Shown here: in pieces, positions 16,746-25,152 of the stretch | Layout of the letters: every line of letters begins with the position of its first letter | Position numbering within the stretch: the stretch's first letter is position 1 | Source: Bradyrhizobium sp. 1 | Lineage (GTDB): Bacteria > Pseudomonadota > Alphaproteobacteria > Rhizobiales > Xanthobacteraceae | Assembly (NCBI RefSeq): GCF_023073315.1 | Contig: NZ_JADPJH010000028.1 | Coordinates: 131,570 to 195,569, forward strand | Direction of reading: 5' to 3' | DNA: 64,000 bases | The notes under the pieces: generated by a model | Seen by the model: only the letters and a program-made list of their open reading frames with translations | Database searches by the model: none | What the model was told of the DNA's origin: nothing | Program-made: the position numbers and the translations under genes

Positions 16746-17911
16746 ATTCCGATCGAGGCAAAGAAGATCGCGAACAGGCCGTCGAGCACGATCACCAGGA
16801 AGATCGACTTCACCACCGACGTCGTCGTCTGCCGCCCCAGCGATTCGGCGCTGCCCTTGACACGCAATCCTTCGCTACAGGCGACGATCCCGATCACCAG
16901 CGCCATGAACGGCGCCTTCAGAATGCCGACCTCGAAATGAGTGACGGAGATCGCCTCGTGCAGCCGCGCGATGTAGATCGCAGGCGACATGCCGCCATAG
17001 AATTGCGCGACCAGGCCGCCGCCATAGAGCGCAGCAATCGACCCGATGAAGGCAAGAATCGGTAGCGCCATCACCAGAGCCGCCACGCGCGGCAGGATCA
17101 GGACGTGGACGGGATCGAGCCCCATGGTCGAGAGCGCGTCGATCTCTTCGCGCATCTTCATCGAGCCGAGCTCGGCCGTGTAGGCGCTCCCCGACCGTCC
17201 GGCGACCATGATGGCGACGATCAACACCCCGAGCTCACGCAGCACCAGGATGCCGACCATGTCGACGGTATAGGACTCCGCGCCGAACCTGCGGAAATGA
17301 AAGAACCCCTGTTGGGCGATGATGGCGCCGATCAAGAAAGTGATCAGCACGACGATGGGAATGGCCTGCCAGCCGATGCGATAGAGCTGGTAGACCAGCG
17401 ACGTCAGCCGCAGCGATCGCGGCCGGCGCAGCACGCCGATCACGGCCATGAACAATGCGCCCAACATTTGCAGGAAGATCGTGACGTCCTCGCGCGCGCC
17501 GACCGTGGATCTGCCGAGGTCGCCGAGCCTAAGCAGAACGGGATTTTGCGCCGCTGCGGGCGCCGGCGTGTGGCGGTTGACCTGACGCATCTCGTCCATC
17601 AGGCCGCTGAAATGATCGGCGACACTGACGAATTCCGCCGATCTGCCTGACGATGCAGCCCGGCGCGACAGCTTCTCGAGAATCCAGGCGCCGAGCGTAT
17701 CGAGTGCGCTGACGCCGGACAGGTCCAGCGTCACGACGCTGGACCGATCGACATCCGCGCCGACAGATCGGGACAATGTTTCGAGTGCCGACACGTTGGC
17801 GGCGGTCCACGGCCCTTCCGGGCGCAATTTCAGCGCATCGCCGGACGGCGTTGCCAGCAACAGCGGTTCGGGTTTCACGCTTTTCACCTCATCGGGACAA
17901 TCGGCCCCCAT
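16742..17911 (-). CDS. MlaE-family permease with N-terminal STAS-like domain, 389 aa
   Basis: This is the inner-membrane subunit of the lipid ABC transporter. Residues about 20-115 resemble a STAS domain (VVTLDLSGVSALDTLGAWIL), fused to the permease. In E. coli the STAS protein MlaB is separate. From about 145 on there are five to six membrane helices with the typical GAIIAQQG, RELGVLIVAIMVAGRSGSAYTAELG and MKMREEIDALSTMGLDP segments. A FixK-like box lies 38-51 bases upstream of the start. First gene of the operon. Confidence 0.92.
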   Translation of the reverse strand: MGADCPDEVKSVKPEPLLLATPSGDALKLRPEGPWTAANVSALETLSRSVGADVDRSSVVTLDLSGVSALDTLGAWILEKLSRRAASSGRSAEFVSVADHFSGLMDEMRQVNRHTPAPAAAQNPVLLRLGDLGRSTVGAREDVTIFLQMLGALFMAVIGVLRRPRSLRLTSLVYQLYRIGWQAIPIVVLITFLIGAIIAQQGFFHFRRFGAESYTVDMVGILVLRELGVLIVAIMVAGRSGSAYTAELGSMKMREEIDALSTMGLDPVHVLILPRVAALVMALPILAFIGSIAALYGGGLVAQFYGGMSPAIYIARLHEAISVTHFEVGILKAPFMALVIGIVACSEGLRVKGSAESLGRQTTTSVVKSIFLVIVLDGLFAIFFASIGM

Positions 17912-17948
17912 TCAGCCGGCATTTCTAGGCCAGCATGTGGCGGCCGGT

Positions 17949-17962
17949 TTGACTTGTCTCAA
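17949..17962. promoter_or_regulatory. FixK/FNR box TTGACTTGTCTCAA
   Basis: It matches TTGA-N6-TCAA and lies about 44 bases from the MlaE-type start at 17911. It is one of a pair in this divergent gap, with the other 23 bases away and nearer the plus-strand gene. Confidence 0.55.
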
Positions 17963-17984
17963 GACCGCGATCGCGCACCGCTCC

Positions 17985-17998
17985 TTGACGCAAATCAA
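17985..17998. promoter_or_regulatory. FixK/FNR box TTGACGCAAATCAA
   Basis: It matches TTGA-N6-TCAA, with its centre about 64 bases upstream of the ATG at 18056, a usual activator distance (near -41 if the leader is about 20 bases). Confidence 0.65.
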
Positions 17999-18055
17999 GC
18001 GTGGCCGCGCCGGAGGGTCCTAGGTTCTTTTTTATTCAACGGAGAACGCAAATCC

Positions 18056-18331
18056 ATGTTCGATAGCGACAGGATGAGCGAAGAATTGCGGACGCTGAAG
18101 GTCGACGTCACGCGCCTGCTGGGCACCGCTGGCGAGGAGATGTTCGCCAGCTCGAAAGACCGGACCGAGGCTCTGGCCGATCAGATCAAGGCCGCGCTCG
18201 CCGAACTCGGCGAGACCGTCAGCGACGAGCAGGAGCAGCTTCAGGGCCTCGTTGCGGATCGCCCGATCACATCGCTCGCCTCAGCCTTCGCACTCGGCGT
18301 GGTGGTCGGGTTCATGCTGAGGAGACACTAG
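18056..18331 (+). CDS. DUF883 (ElaB/YqjD-like) membrane-anchored protein, 91 aa
   Basis: This is a small protein with an amphipathic coiled-coil body (about 5-65) and one C-terminal membrane helix (SLASAFALGVVVGFML) ending in arginines. That is the arrangement of ElaB/YqjD proteins, which tether to the inner membrane and, in E. coli, bind ribosomes in stationary phase. The ATG at 18056 has CGGAGAAC upstream. The next gene starts immediately after its stop. Downstream of a FixK-like box. Confidence 0.8.
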   Translation: MFDSDRMSEELRTLKVDVTRLLGTAGEEMFASSKDRTEALADQIKAALAELGETVSDEQEQLQGLVADRPITSLASAFALGVVVGFMLRRH

Positions 18332-18820
18332 GTGAATACGGAAAACGTCATCAAACATCTGCGCGTGCTGTGGCGCACCGACAGGATCATCGCGGATATC
18401 AGGCTGCGTCATCTCTTGATGGGCCTCGGCCTGCGCGCCTTTGCGGCGTTGATCGCGGCGTTCGGGCTCCTGATGCTGGAGCTGTCGGTTTATTTCGCGC
18501 TGGTCCAGATCTGGAGTGCCATTGCGGCAGCCGCTATCCTCGGTGCCGTCAATTTCGCCATCGCGACGGTTCTCTTCATCATCGCCGGCCGTGCTCCATC
18601 CGGCCGCGACATCGAGCTCGCCAATGAAATTCACGGTGCATCCATCGAGGCGCTTCAGATCGAGGCGCGCGCGCTTCAGGCCCAGGTGTCTGGCGCGGTG
18701 CATCATCCGCTGAGCACCGTCGTGCCGGTGCTGGTGCCCCTGATCGCAATCATCATCAAGAGCCTGCGGAAGACGGCCAGGGAGAGCGCCGCTGCGACGT
18801 CGGCCGAGGCGCGCTCGTAG
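18332..18820 (+). CDS. Phage-holin-like superfamily (YqjE/holin-X type) membrane protein, 162 aa
   Basis: Two strong adjacent membrane helices (about 38-58 and 62-85) and a third near 128-145 flank a charged helical stretch. This fits the YqjE/Actinobacterial holin-X type family, commonly encoded next to DUF883 proteins; despite the name it is a cellular protein. The GTG at 18332 follows the preceding stop directly, so translation is probably coupled. Function unknown; likely envelope or stress related. Confidence 0.75.
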   Translation: MNTENVIKHLRVLWRTDRIIADIRLRHLLMGLGLRAFAALIAAFGLLMLELSVYFALVQIWSAIAAAAILGAVNFAIATVLFIIAGRAPSGRDIELANEIHGASIEALQIEARALQAQVSGAVHHPLSTVVPVLVPLIAIIIKSLRKTARESAAATSAEARS

Positions 18821-18829
18821 CCGACACGC

Positions 18830-21523
18830 TCAGAGTTTCAGCCGGACGTCGCAGATATCTGGCTCGGTCGGATCCGGCTTGACCTCGAAGCCGAGCTGCC
18901 GGCACATCTCGAGCATGACGGTGTTCTCTTTGAGCACGTCGCCCGATATGGCTTTCAGCCCTTCCGACCTCGCATAGTCGATCATCAGTTGCATCAGGGC
19001 CCATCCAAGGCCCCTGCCCTTGAGATCGGAACGCAGCAGGATCGCGTATTCGCCGCTCTCGTAGATCGAGTCGGAATGGAGCCGGACCACGCCGACCATC
19101 TCGCCGGTCGCTTCATCGAACGCGATGAAGGCCATCGCACGCGCATAGTCCAGCTGAGTCAGGCGCGCGATGAATTCGTGGGTGAATTCCTTCATCGGCG
19201 CGAAGAAGCGCAGGCGGAGGTCATGCGCCGTAACGTGACGCAGGAATGCGTGGATGGTCGGCTCATCCTCGGGACGCAAGGGTCGCACGAAGATGCGCCA
19301 GTCGTCCTTGAGCTTGAGGCGCCGCTCCCATTGTGACGGATAGGCGCGAACAGCGAAATTGGCCGGACCGGAGCCTGCGAATTTCCGCTGCGGCGGCCCC
19401 ACCGCGACACGGGCATCGACCGCCGTCACGCCGGTTTCGTCCGCCAGCAGCGGGTTGATATCGCACTCCCGGATTTCAGGGATGTCGGCGGCCATCTGCG
19501 CCAGCTTGACCAGCACCATGGCCACGGCGTCGGGCTTCACCGCGGGCACGTCGCGATAAGCCTTCAGCAGCCGTGACACGCGCGTGCGATCGATCAGCTC
19601 ACGGGCGAGTTGCAGGTCCAGCGGCGGCAGCGCCAGGGCCTTGTCATTGATGATTTCCACCGCCGTTCCGCCCCGACCGAACACGACCACCGTGCCGAAA
19701 GTGGGATCGTCGGCAAGACCGAGGATCAACTCGCGCGCCTTCGCCTTGACGACCATCGCCTGCACGATGACGCCCTCGATGCGGGCTTCGGGGCGAAGCT
19801 TCCTCGCCCGGTCGAGAATGTCCATCGCAGCCGCGCGCACGGCCTCCGGGGTCGTCAGGTTGAGAACGACACCGCCGACATCCGACTTATGGGTGATGTC
19901 GCGCGACATGATTTTCAGCACGACAGTGGCGCCCTGCGCGAACATTTCGTTGGCATAGGTGACTGCCTGCTCGATATCGGCTGCCGCATGGGTCGGCACC
20001 ATCGCGATGTCATAGGCTTCGAGCAGGTGCTTGATCTCGACCGGCTCGAGCCATTTGCGGCCATCGGCGATGGCAGCGGCGACGATCTGCCTGGCAGCCC
20101 GGGCGTCGGGCACGAACGTGTCGGGCATTGCAGGAGGAACCTGGCTCAGCTCTTCGATCACTTCGCGGTGCCGGACCAGATGCATGAAGCCGCGCACCGC
20201 ATCGTCCTCGGTCGGGTAGTTCGGAATCCCCGCGCCGGAGAGCGCCTGAATGATGTTCTGATCGGCTCCAACCCAGGCGGCCAGCACGGGCTTGGCCCAT
20301 CGGCCGAGCCCCTTGCGATATTTTCCGACGCGCTCCGTCATGGTCGCGGCAATATCTGCAGCCGGGGCGATCGCCGTCTGCACGTTGAGCACAAGGACGG
20401 CGTCATTGTCCGGGTCGGCGAGCAGCACCTCAAGCGCCGCCGCATAGCGCGACGCATCGGCATCGCCGACGATGTCGACGGGATTTGCGCCGGACCAGGT
20501 CGGCGGCAGCACGTCATCGAGTTTTTTGCGTGTATCTACCGAGATGGACGCCGGAATTCCGCCGAGCTCGACCAATCGATCGACGGCGAGGACGCCGATG
20601 CCGCCGCCATTGGTCAGAATGGCGAGGCGCTTTCCGGTCGGCGATTCGACGCGGCCGAGCGTCTCGGCGCAGTCGAACAACTCGCGCAGATCGGAGACCC
20701 GCAGGACACCCGCTCGGCGGAACGCCGCGTCATAGACGGCGTCGGCGCCCGCAAGCGCGCCGGTATGGGTCGCTGCCGCCTTCGCGCCCTGTGCCATGCG
20801 GCCGGATTTCACCACGACGACCGGCTTGACGCGCGCAGCGGCGCGTGCCGCCGACATGAATTTGCGCGCGTCCTTGATGGCCTCGATATAGAGCAGGATC
20901 GCGCGGGTCTTGCGATCCATCGCGAAATAGTCGAGCAGATCTCCAATATCGACGTCGATCTGATCGCCGATCATGACGATGCCGGAGAAGCCGACGCCGC
21001 GCTGCGCGGCCCAATCCACCATGCCGGCGGCGATCGCGCCGGATTGCGAAATCAGCGCGAGATTTCCCGCTGCCGGCATGTGCGCGGCAAAACTTGCATT
21101 AAGATTGACGCCGGGCATCATGATGCCCAAGCAGTTCGGCCCGATCAGCCGCATGCCGTATTTGCGGGCTGCGGCGTTTGCGGCCTCATGGAGCGATCCC
21201 GGTCCATGACCGAGTCCGGCCGAGACAATTAGCGCGCCCGCCGAGCCGCGTCGCCCGGCCTGCTCGATGATGTCGGGAACCTCCCGCGCCGGCGCGGTGA
21301 TGACCACGAACTCGGGCACGAAGGCCAGCCTGTCCAGGCTCTTCACTGCTGCAACGCCGCCGATCTCTGCATGGCGTGGATTGACCAGGCCAAACTGTCC
21401 CTTGAATCCGGCGTTGCGAATGTTCTCCAGAACGGCACGTCCCACGGACGCCGGACGGGCGCTTGCCCCGACGAGCGCGACGGAATGCGGCGACAGCAGA
21501 TTCTTCAAACGATAGGTGGACAT
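18830..21523 (-). CDS. Acyl-CoA synthetase (NDP-forming)/GNAT fusion, Pat-like protein acetyltransferase, 897 aa
   Basis: The order is a CoA-binding domain (about 8-130, VALVGASARPASVGRAV), CoA-ligase domains (to about 460), an ATP-grasp region (about 490-715), and a C-terminal GNAT domain (about 735-897, with SDLKGRGLGWALM as acetyl-CoA loop). In Salmonella Pat and the Rhodopseudomonas homologue this architecture acetylates lysines, notably on acyl-CoA synthetases. The active-site His of true NDP-forming ligases was not verified here. It lies 69 bases downstream of the universal stress gene on the same strand, probably sharing its FixK-box promoter. Confidence 0.88.
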   Translation of the reverse strand: MSTYRLKNLLSPHSVALVGASARPASVGRAVLENIRNAGFKGQFGLVNPRHAEIGGVAAVKSLDRLAFVPEFVVITAPAREVPDIIEQAGRRGSAGALIVSAGLGHGPGSLHEAANAAARKYGMRLIGPNCLGIMMPGVNLNASFAAHMPAAGNLALISQSGAIAAGMVDWAAQRGVGFSGIVMIGDQIDVDIGDLLDYFAMDRKTRAILLYIEAIKDARKFMSAARAAARVKPVVVVKSGRMAQGAKAAATHTGALAGADAVYDAAFRRAGVLRVSDLRELFDCAETLGRVESPTGKRLAILTNGGGIGVLAVDRLVELGGIPASISVDTRKKLDDVLPPTWSGANPVDIVGDADASRYAAALEVLLADPDNDAVLVLNVQTAIAPAADIAATMTERVGKYRKGLGRWAKPVLAAWVGADQNIIQALSGAGIPNYPTEDDAVRGFMHLVRHREVIEELSQVPPAMPDTFVPDARAARQIVAAAIADGRKWLEPVEIKHLLEAYDIAMVPTHAAADIEQAVTYANEMFAQGATVVLKIMSRDITHKSDVGGVVLNLTTPEAVRAAAMDILDRARKLRPEARIEGVIVQAMVVKAKARELILGLADDPTFGTVVVFGRGGTAVEIINDKALALPPLDLQLARELIDRTRVSRLLKAYRDVPAVKPDAVAMVLVKLAQMAADIPEIRECDINPLLADETGVTAVDARVAVGPPQRKFAGSGPANFAVRAYPSQWERRLKLKDDWRIFVRPLRPEDEPTIHAFLRHVTAHDLRLRFFAPMKEFTHEFIARLTQLDYARAMAFIAFDEATGEMVGVVRLHSDSIYESGEYAILLRSDLKGRGLGWALMQLMIDYARSEGLKAISGDVLKENTVMLEMCRQLGFEVKPDPTEPDICDVRLKL

Positions 21524-21592
21524 GACAGCAAATGCGCCCGGTCGGTGGCGGTTCCGATAGTTGGAAGATAGGCAGGAAAGCTGGCGACGCGG

Positions 21593-22426
21593 CTAGTGCG
21601 AGATCATAACCCAGCACGGCGGCTGGCCAATGACGGTCTTTGTCACACCACCCCAGACGATCTCGTTCAGGCGTGAATGATGGTAGGCACCCATCACAAT
21701 CGCGTCGATGGCATTGGAATTCACCCAGCTTCCAAGCACCTTGCCGATCGAGCTGCCGCTGCCCTTCGCCGTCTCGAACGAGGCGTAGACACCGTGTTCC
21801 CTCAGGTGGCTGACGAGGGCCGTTCCGGATTGCACGATCGCGTCGGTCTTGTCGTCGGCCACGGTCACCACGCGGACCGATGCGGCAGCCTGAAGGATCG
21901 GCATCGCATCGCCAACCGCCCGCGCCGCACGCGAGGAGTGATCCCAGGCAATCATGACGTTCTCGAATTCCGGCCGCAGCGCGTCCACATGCTGTTCCGG
22001 ACAGAGCAGCAACGGTCGCCCGGATTCGAACAGGACCGTCTCGACGATATGCTCGGTGCGGCTGTCATGCGGCCTCACAGGGATCAGCGTGAGATCGCTG
22101 AAACGCGCATGCTCGGCCAGGATCGACGCGATCTGGTCGGCCGGCACTTTGGCCGAGCGGCTTTGACCGCGAATATTGGCGCGGGAGGCGGCACCGGTAA
22201 ATGTATTCAGGAGGAGCTGCATATCTCCCCCCGCCGCATCCGTCGCAATGGAAGCTGCATCATCAGGAAGCATCACCTTCGGACGCACGAAAACCTCGTC
22301 CTCAAGTGCAAGCGCGGTGATCCTGGCGCCGAGGTCGGCGGCAATTGCCACGCATTTCTCAATCGCAGCAACGGCAGGCCCGCGGGGCTGGCCGACAAGC
22401 GGCAGAAAGACGTCCTTGATGGGCAT
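21593..22426 (-). CDS. Universal stress protein (two UspA-like halves), 277 aa
   Basis: The length suits a tandem Usp protein. The N half is degenerate. The C half keeps the fold, with NVMIAWDHSSRAARAV near 155 and IVMGAYHHSRLNEIVWGGVTKTVI near the end. The latter resembles the G-x2-G-x9-G-(S/T) nucleotide-binding motif, with changes. A FixK-like box lies 48-61 bases upstream. Family sure; nucleotide binding uncertain. Confidence 0.88.
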   Translation of the reverse strand: MPIKDVFLPLVGQPRGPAVAAIEKCVAIAADLGARITALALEDEVFVRPKVMLPDDAASIATDAAGGDMQLLLNTFTGAASRANIRGQSRSAKVPADQIASILAEHARFSDLTLIPVRPHDSRTEHIVETVLFESGRPLLLCPEQHVDALRPEFENVMIAWDHSSRAARAVGDAMPILQAAASVRVVTVADDKTDAIVQSGTALVSHLREHGVYASFETAKGSGSSIGKVLGSWVNSNAIDAIVMGAYHHSRLNEIVWGGVTKTVIGQPPCWVMISH

Positions 22427-22473
22427 CGGGATTCTCCTTAATCGCCAGAATAGGCCGGCTTTCGCCGGGATGC

Positions 22474-22487
22474 TTGATCCTCGTCAA
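22474..22487. promoter_or_regulatory. FixK/FNR box TTGATCCTCGTCAA
   Basis: It matches TTGA-N6-TCAA, about 54 bases from the universal stress protein start (22426). It is the left member of a pair in a divergent gap. Confidence 0.6.
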
Positions 22488-22525
22488 GCCACGGGGAGAA
22501 CTCCGCCGGCCCCGGGAGACCGGCA

Positions 22526-22539
22526 TTGAGCGAAGTCAA
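22526..22539. promoter_or_regulatory. FixK/FNR box TTGAGCGAAGTCAA
   Basis: It matches TTGA-N6-TCAA, with its centre about 76-88 bases upstream of the kinase-fusion start (GTG 22609 or ATG 22621). Right member of the pair. Confidence 0.55.
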
Positions 22540-22620
22540 GGGCTGGCGGCACCCGCCTTCTAAGAATTAACCTGGTCGGAGCCGCATCGCCTTCCGACGC
22601 ATTGGGACGTGCCAACAGGG

Positions 22621-24162
22621 ATGACAGACGATTCCGCGACCCAGGACCGGATTTTTGCGGCGCTCACCGATTCCGTGGGCCATCCGGACATGAAGCGGAT
22701 CGACACGCATGCAGCCACGGTCTTTCTCGATGGGAAGCGCGCCCTGAAAATCAAACGGGCCGTGCAGTTTCCGTTTCTCGACTATTCAACGCTCGAGAAG
22801 CGCAAGGCGGCCTGCGAGGAGGAGGTCAGGATCAACCGGCCGCTGGCGCCGCAGATCTATCACCGCGTCGTCGCGATCACCGAAGAGCCGGACGGATCGC
22901 TGAAGGTCGACGGAAGCGGCCGGCCGGTCGAGTATGTCGTCGACATGTCGCGCTTCGACGAAAGCCGCACGCTGGACCATCTGGCGAAAGCCGGCCCGCT
23001 GGATGCGAACCTTGCCTCGGCCGCCGCTGACACCATTGCGGCATCGCATGCGGCGGCGCCCCGTGCTGACGGCAAGGCATGGGCTTCCTCCATCCCCGGC
23101 CTCATCGATGGAAACAGGAACGGCCTGCAGAAGGGCAAGCATATCGAGGCTGAAGAGATCGAGCGGCTCACCGAAGCCTCAAATGCGATGCTGCTGCGCC
23201 TCCGGCCGCTACTCGAAGAGCGCGGCGATCGGGGATTTGTGCGCCGCTGCCACGGCGACCTGCATCTTGCGAACATAGTGTCGATCGACGACCAGCCAGT
23301 CCTGTTCGACGCCATCGAGTTCGATCCGGGAATCGCAACCGTTGACGTACTGTACGATTTCGCATTCACGCTGATGGACCTGCTGCACCACGACCAACCA
23401 ATTGCGGCCAATATCGTCTTGAACCAATATCTCGCTGTGACGCCGTCCGAAAATCTCGACGCGCTCTTCGCATTGCCGCTGTTCATGTCCATCCGCGCGG
23501 CGATCCGCGCCCAGGTGACGCTGGCACGCCTGACGCGGCCCGATGCCGACCGAACCGGGATTGTTCGCGAGGCACGCCGCTATTTCGATCTTGCCCTGGC
23601 CCTGATCCACCCTCCGGCTCCACGCCTGATTGCGGTCGGCGGACTATCGGGCACTGGCAAGTCCGTCCTCGCCCGCGCGCTGGCGCCCGACGTCGGACCG
23701 CAACCGGGAGCTGTCGTGCTGCGCAGCGACGTCATTCGCAAGCAGCTGTTTCGGATGGCACACACCGACCGGCTGCCACCGTCCACGTACCGGCCTGAAG
23801 TTACGGCACGTGTCTACGAGGTGCTGTTGCAGCGCGCCCGACAGGTGCTCGCGCAAGGCCATTCCGCAATCGTGGACGCCGTCTTTGCCCGCGAGTCCGA
23901 ACGGGACGAATTGGCTGCCCTGGCCAGTGAATGCAAGGTGCCGCTGCGTGGACTATTCCTGATTGCGGACCTCGCGACACGCCAGACGCGAATCGGAGGC
24001 CGTCGGGGAGACGCATCCGACGCCACGCAAGAGGTTGCTGCGCAGCAGGAGCACTATAATATCGGCCACATGGGTTGGGCGAGCATCGATGCATCCGGGA
24101 CACAAGAGCAGACGCTCCGGAGCTGCCGGGACGCGATCTCCGAGGCAAGTAAGGCAATCTGA
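22621..24162 (+). CDS. Aminoglycoside-phosphotransferase-like/AAA kinase fusion protein, 513 aa
   Basis: Two modules are seen. Residues about 15-330 carry an APH-like fold with the catalytic CHGDLHLANIV and a following DAIEFDPG metal-binding segment. Residues about 340-510 carry a P-loop kinase with Walker A GLSGTGKS and a VDAVFARESERD stretch, like gluconate/zeta-type kinases. This two-domain family is often found beside universal stress genes. Its substrate is not known. The start is uncertain: ATG 22621 or GTG 22609, neither with a good ribosome site. The CHAD gene follows directly and is probably co-transcribed. Confidence 0.82.
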   Translation: MTDDSATQDRIFAALTDSVGHPDMKRIDTHAATVFLDGKRALKIKRAVQFPFLDYSTLEKRKAACEEEVRINRPLAPQIYHRVVAITEEPDGSLKVDGSGRPVEYVVDMSRFDESRTLDHLAKAGPLDANLASAAADTIAASHAAAPRADGKAWASSIPGLIDGNRNGLQKGKHIEAEEIERLTEASNAMLLRLRPLLEERGDRGFVRRCHGDLHLANIVSIDDQPVLFDAIEFDPGIATVDVLYDFAFTLMDLLHHDQPIAANIVLNQYLAVTPSENLDALFALPLFMSIRAAIRAQVTLARLTRPDADRTGIVREARRYFDLALALIHPPAPRLIAVGGLSGTGKSVLARALAPDVGPQPGAVVLRSDVIRKQLFRMAHTDRLPPSTYRPEVTARVYEVLLQRARQVLAQGHSAIVDAVFARESERDELAALASECKVPLRGLFLIADLATRQTRIGGRRGDASDATQEVAAQQEHYNIGHMGWASIDASGTQEQTLRSCRDAISEASKAI

Positions 24163-25152
24163 TTGACGCGGGCAAGGATGTCGCGACCCACCACGAGCTC
24201 GACGACGACCGCGCGCACCAACCCGCCGGCGCGGCGCAATGCCCTGCCCGGTCGCCTTAGCCCCGGCATGGCCTGCGATACGGCGTTCCGGATCATCGCC
24301 CGGCGCCACCTTGATGCCGTCCTCGCCCAGCACGACGGCACATGCCGCGGCGACCCGGAGGCGCTGCACCAGATCCGGATCGCATTGACACATCTGCGCA
24401 CCGCCATCCGCTTTTTCTCGCCCATGGTCGATGACGGGTTACGGCCGTCGGTCTGGATCGAGCTGAAATGGCTGAACAGCCAGCTCGGCATGGTGCGCGA
24501 CCTCGACGTGGCGATCGACCGGGTCATCGCGGAGAGCGGCGGCGAACTCGACGTGATCGCCGAGCTACAGCACTGGGACGAGAAGCGCGCCGAGAGCCAC
24601 CGCCTGCTGGCGCGCGCGCTGCAATCCGCACGGTATCGCCGTCTCGTCGAGCAAACCTCGACCTGGATCGAGAGCGGCCCATGGTCGACAAGGCGCAGCA
24701 AGGAGGCCAGCCGATTGCGCCGCTGCTCGCTGGCCGAGCACGCGACGGCGCAGCTCACCGAATGGGAAACGACGCTGCTCAAGAAAGCGCGAAAACTCCG
24801 CAAGCTCGACATCGAGAAGCGGCACAAGCTGCGGCTTCTCAACAAGCGGCTGACCTATTCAATCGAGTCGCTTCAGGACCTGTTCTCCGACGACTCGCTG
24901 ACGAAACAGAAATCGATCCTCAAGCAATTGCGCAAGGCGCAAAAATCACTCGGGCAGTTGAACGACGATGCGCGAGGTCAGACTCTGGCAGCGTCATTGA
25001 ACGACGCCATCCCTGAAGCGGGCATTCGCTTCCTCAACCGCAAGCGGGAAAAGAAGCTGCTACAAACCGCCTCGGACGCCTACCGGAAACTGGACAAGGC
25101 CAAGCCGTTTCGCTCGTCAGACCTCGCGCCGAATGCGGAGCCTGAGGACTAG
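24163..25152 (+). CDS. CHAD-domain protein, 329 aa
   Basis: CHAD domains are positively charged helical bundles that bind inorganic polyphosphate and often sit on polyhydroxyalkanoate or polyphosphate granules. The repeated H-x-x-R-I-x(3)-x-L-R pattern is visible in EALHQIRIALTHLRTAIRFF near 62-80. The helical repeat KRLTYSIESLQDLF comes in the second half, with many Arg, Lys and His residues. The TTG at 24163, right after the previous stop with TAAGG upstream, is possible; the ATG at 24178 is the alternative. Its stop overlaps by four bases the stop of the convergent PHA synthase. Confidence 0.85.
   Translation: MTRARMSRPTTSSTTTARTNPPARRNALPGRLSPGMACDTAFRIIARRHLDAVLAQHDGTCRGDPEALHQIRIALTHLRTAIRFFSPMVDDGLRPSVWIELKWLNSQLGMVRDLDVAIDRVIAESGGELDVIAELQHWDEKRAESHRLLARALQSARYRRLVEQTSTWIESGPWSTRRSKEASRLRRCSLAEHATAQLTEWETTLLKKARKLRKLDIEKRHKLRLLNKRLTYSIESLQDLFSDDSLTKQKSILKQLRKAQKSLGQLNDDARGQTLAASLNDAIPEAGIRFLNRKREKKLLQTASDAYRKLDKAKPFRSSDLAPNAEPED

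Noticed and set aside
19610..21232. 540-codon plus-strand frame
   Set aside because: Antisense to the Pat-like gene, with shadow composition.
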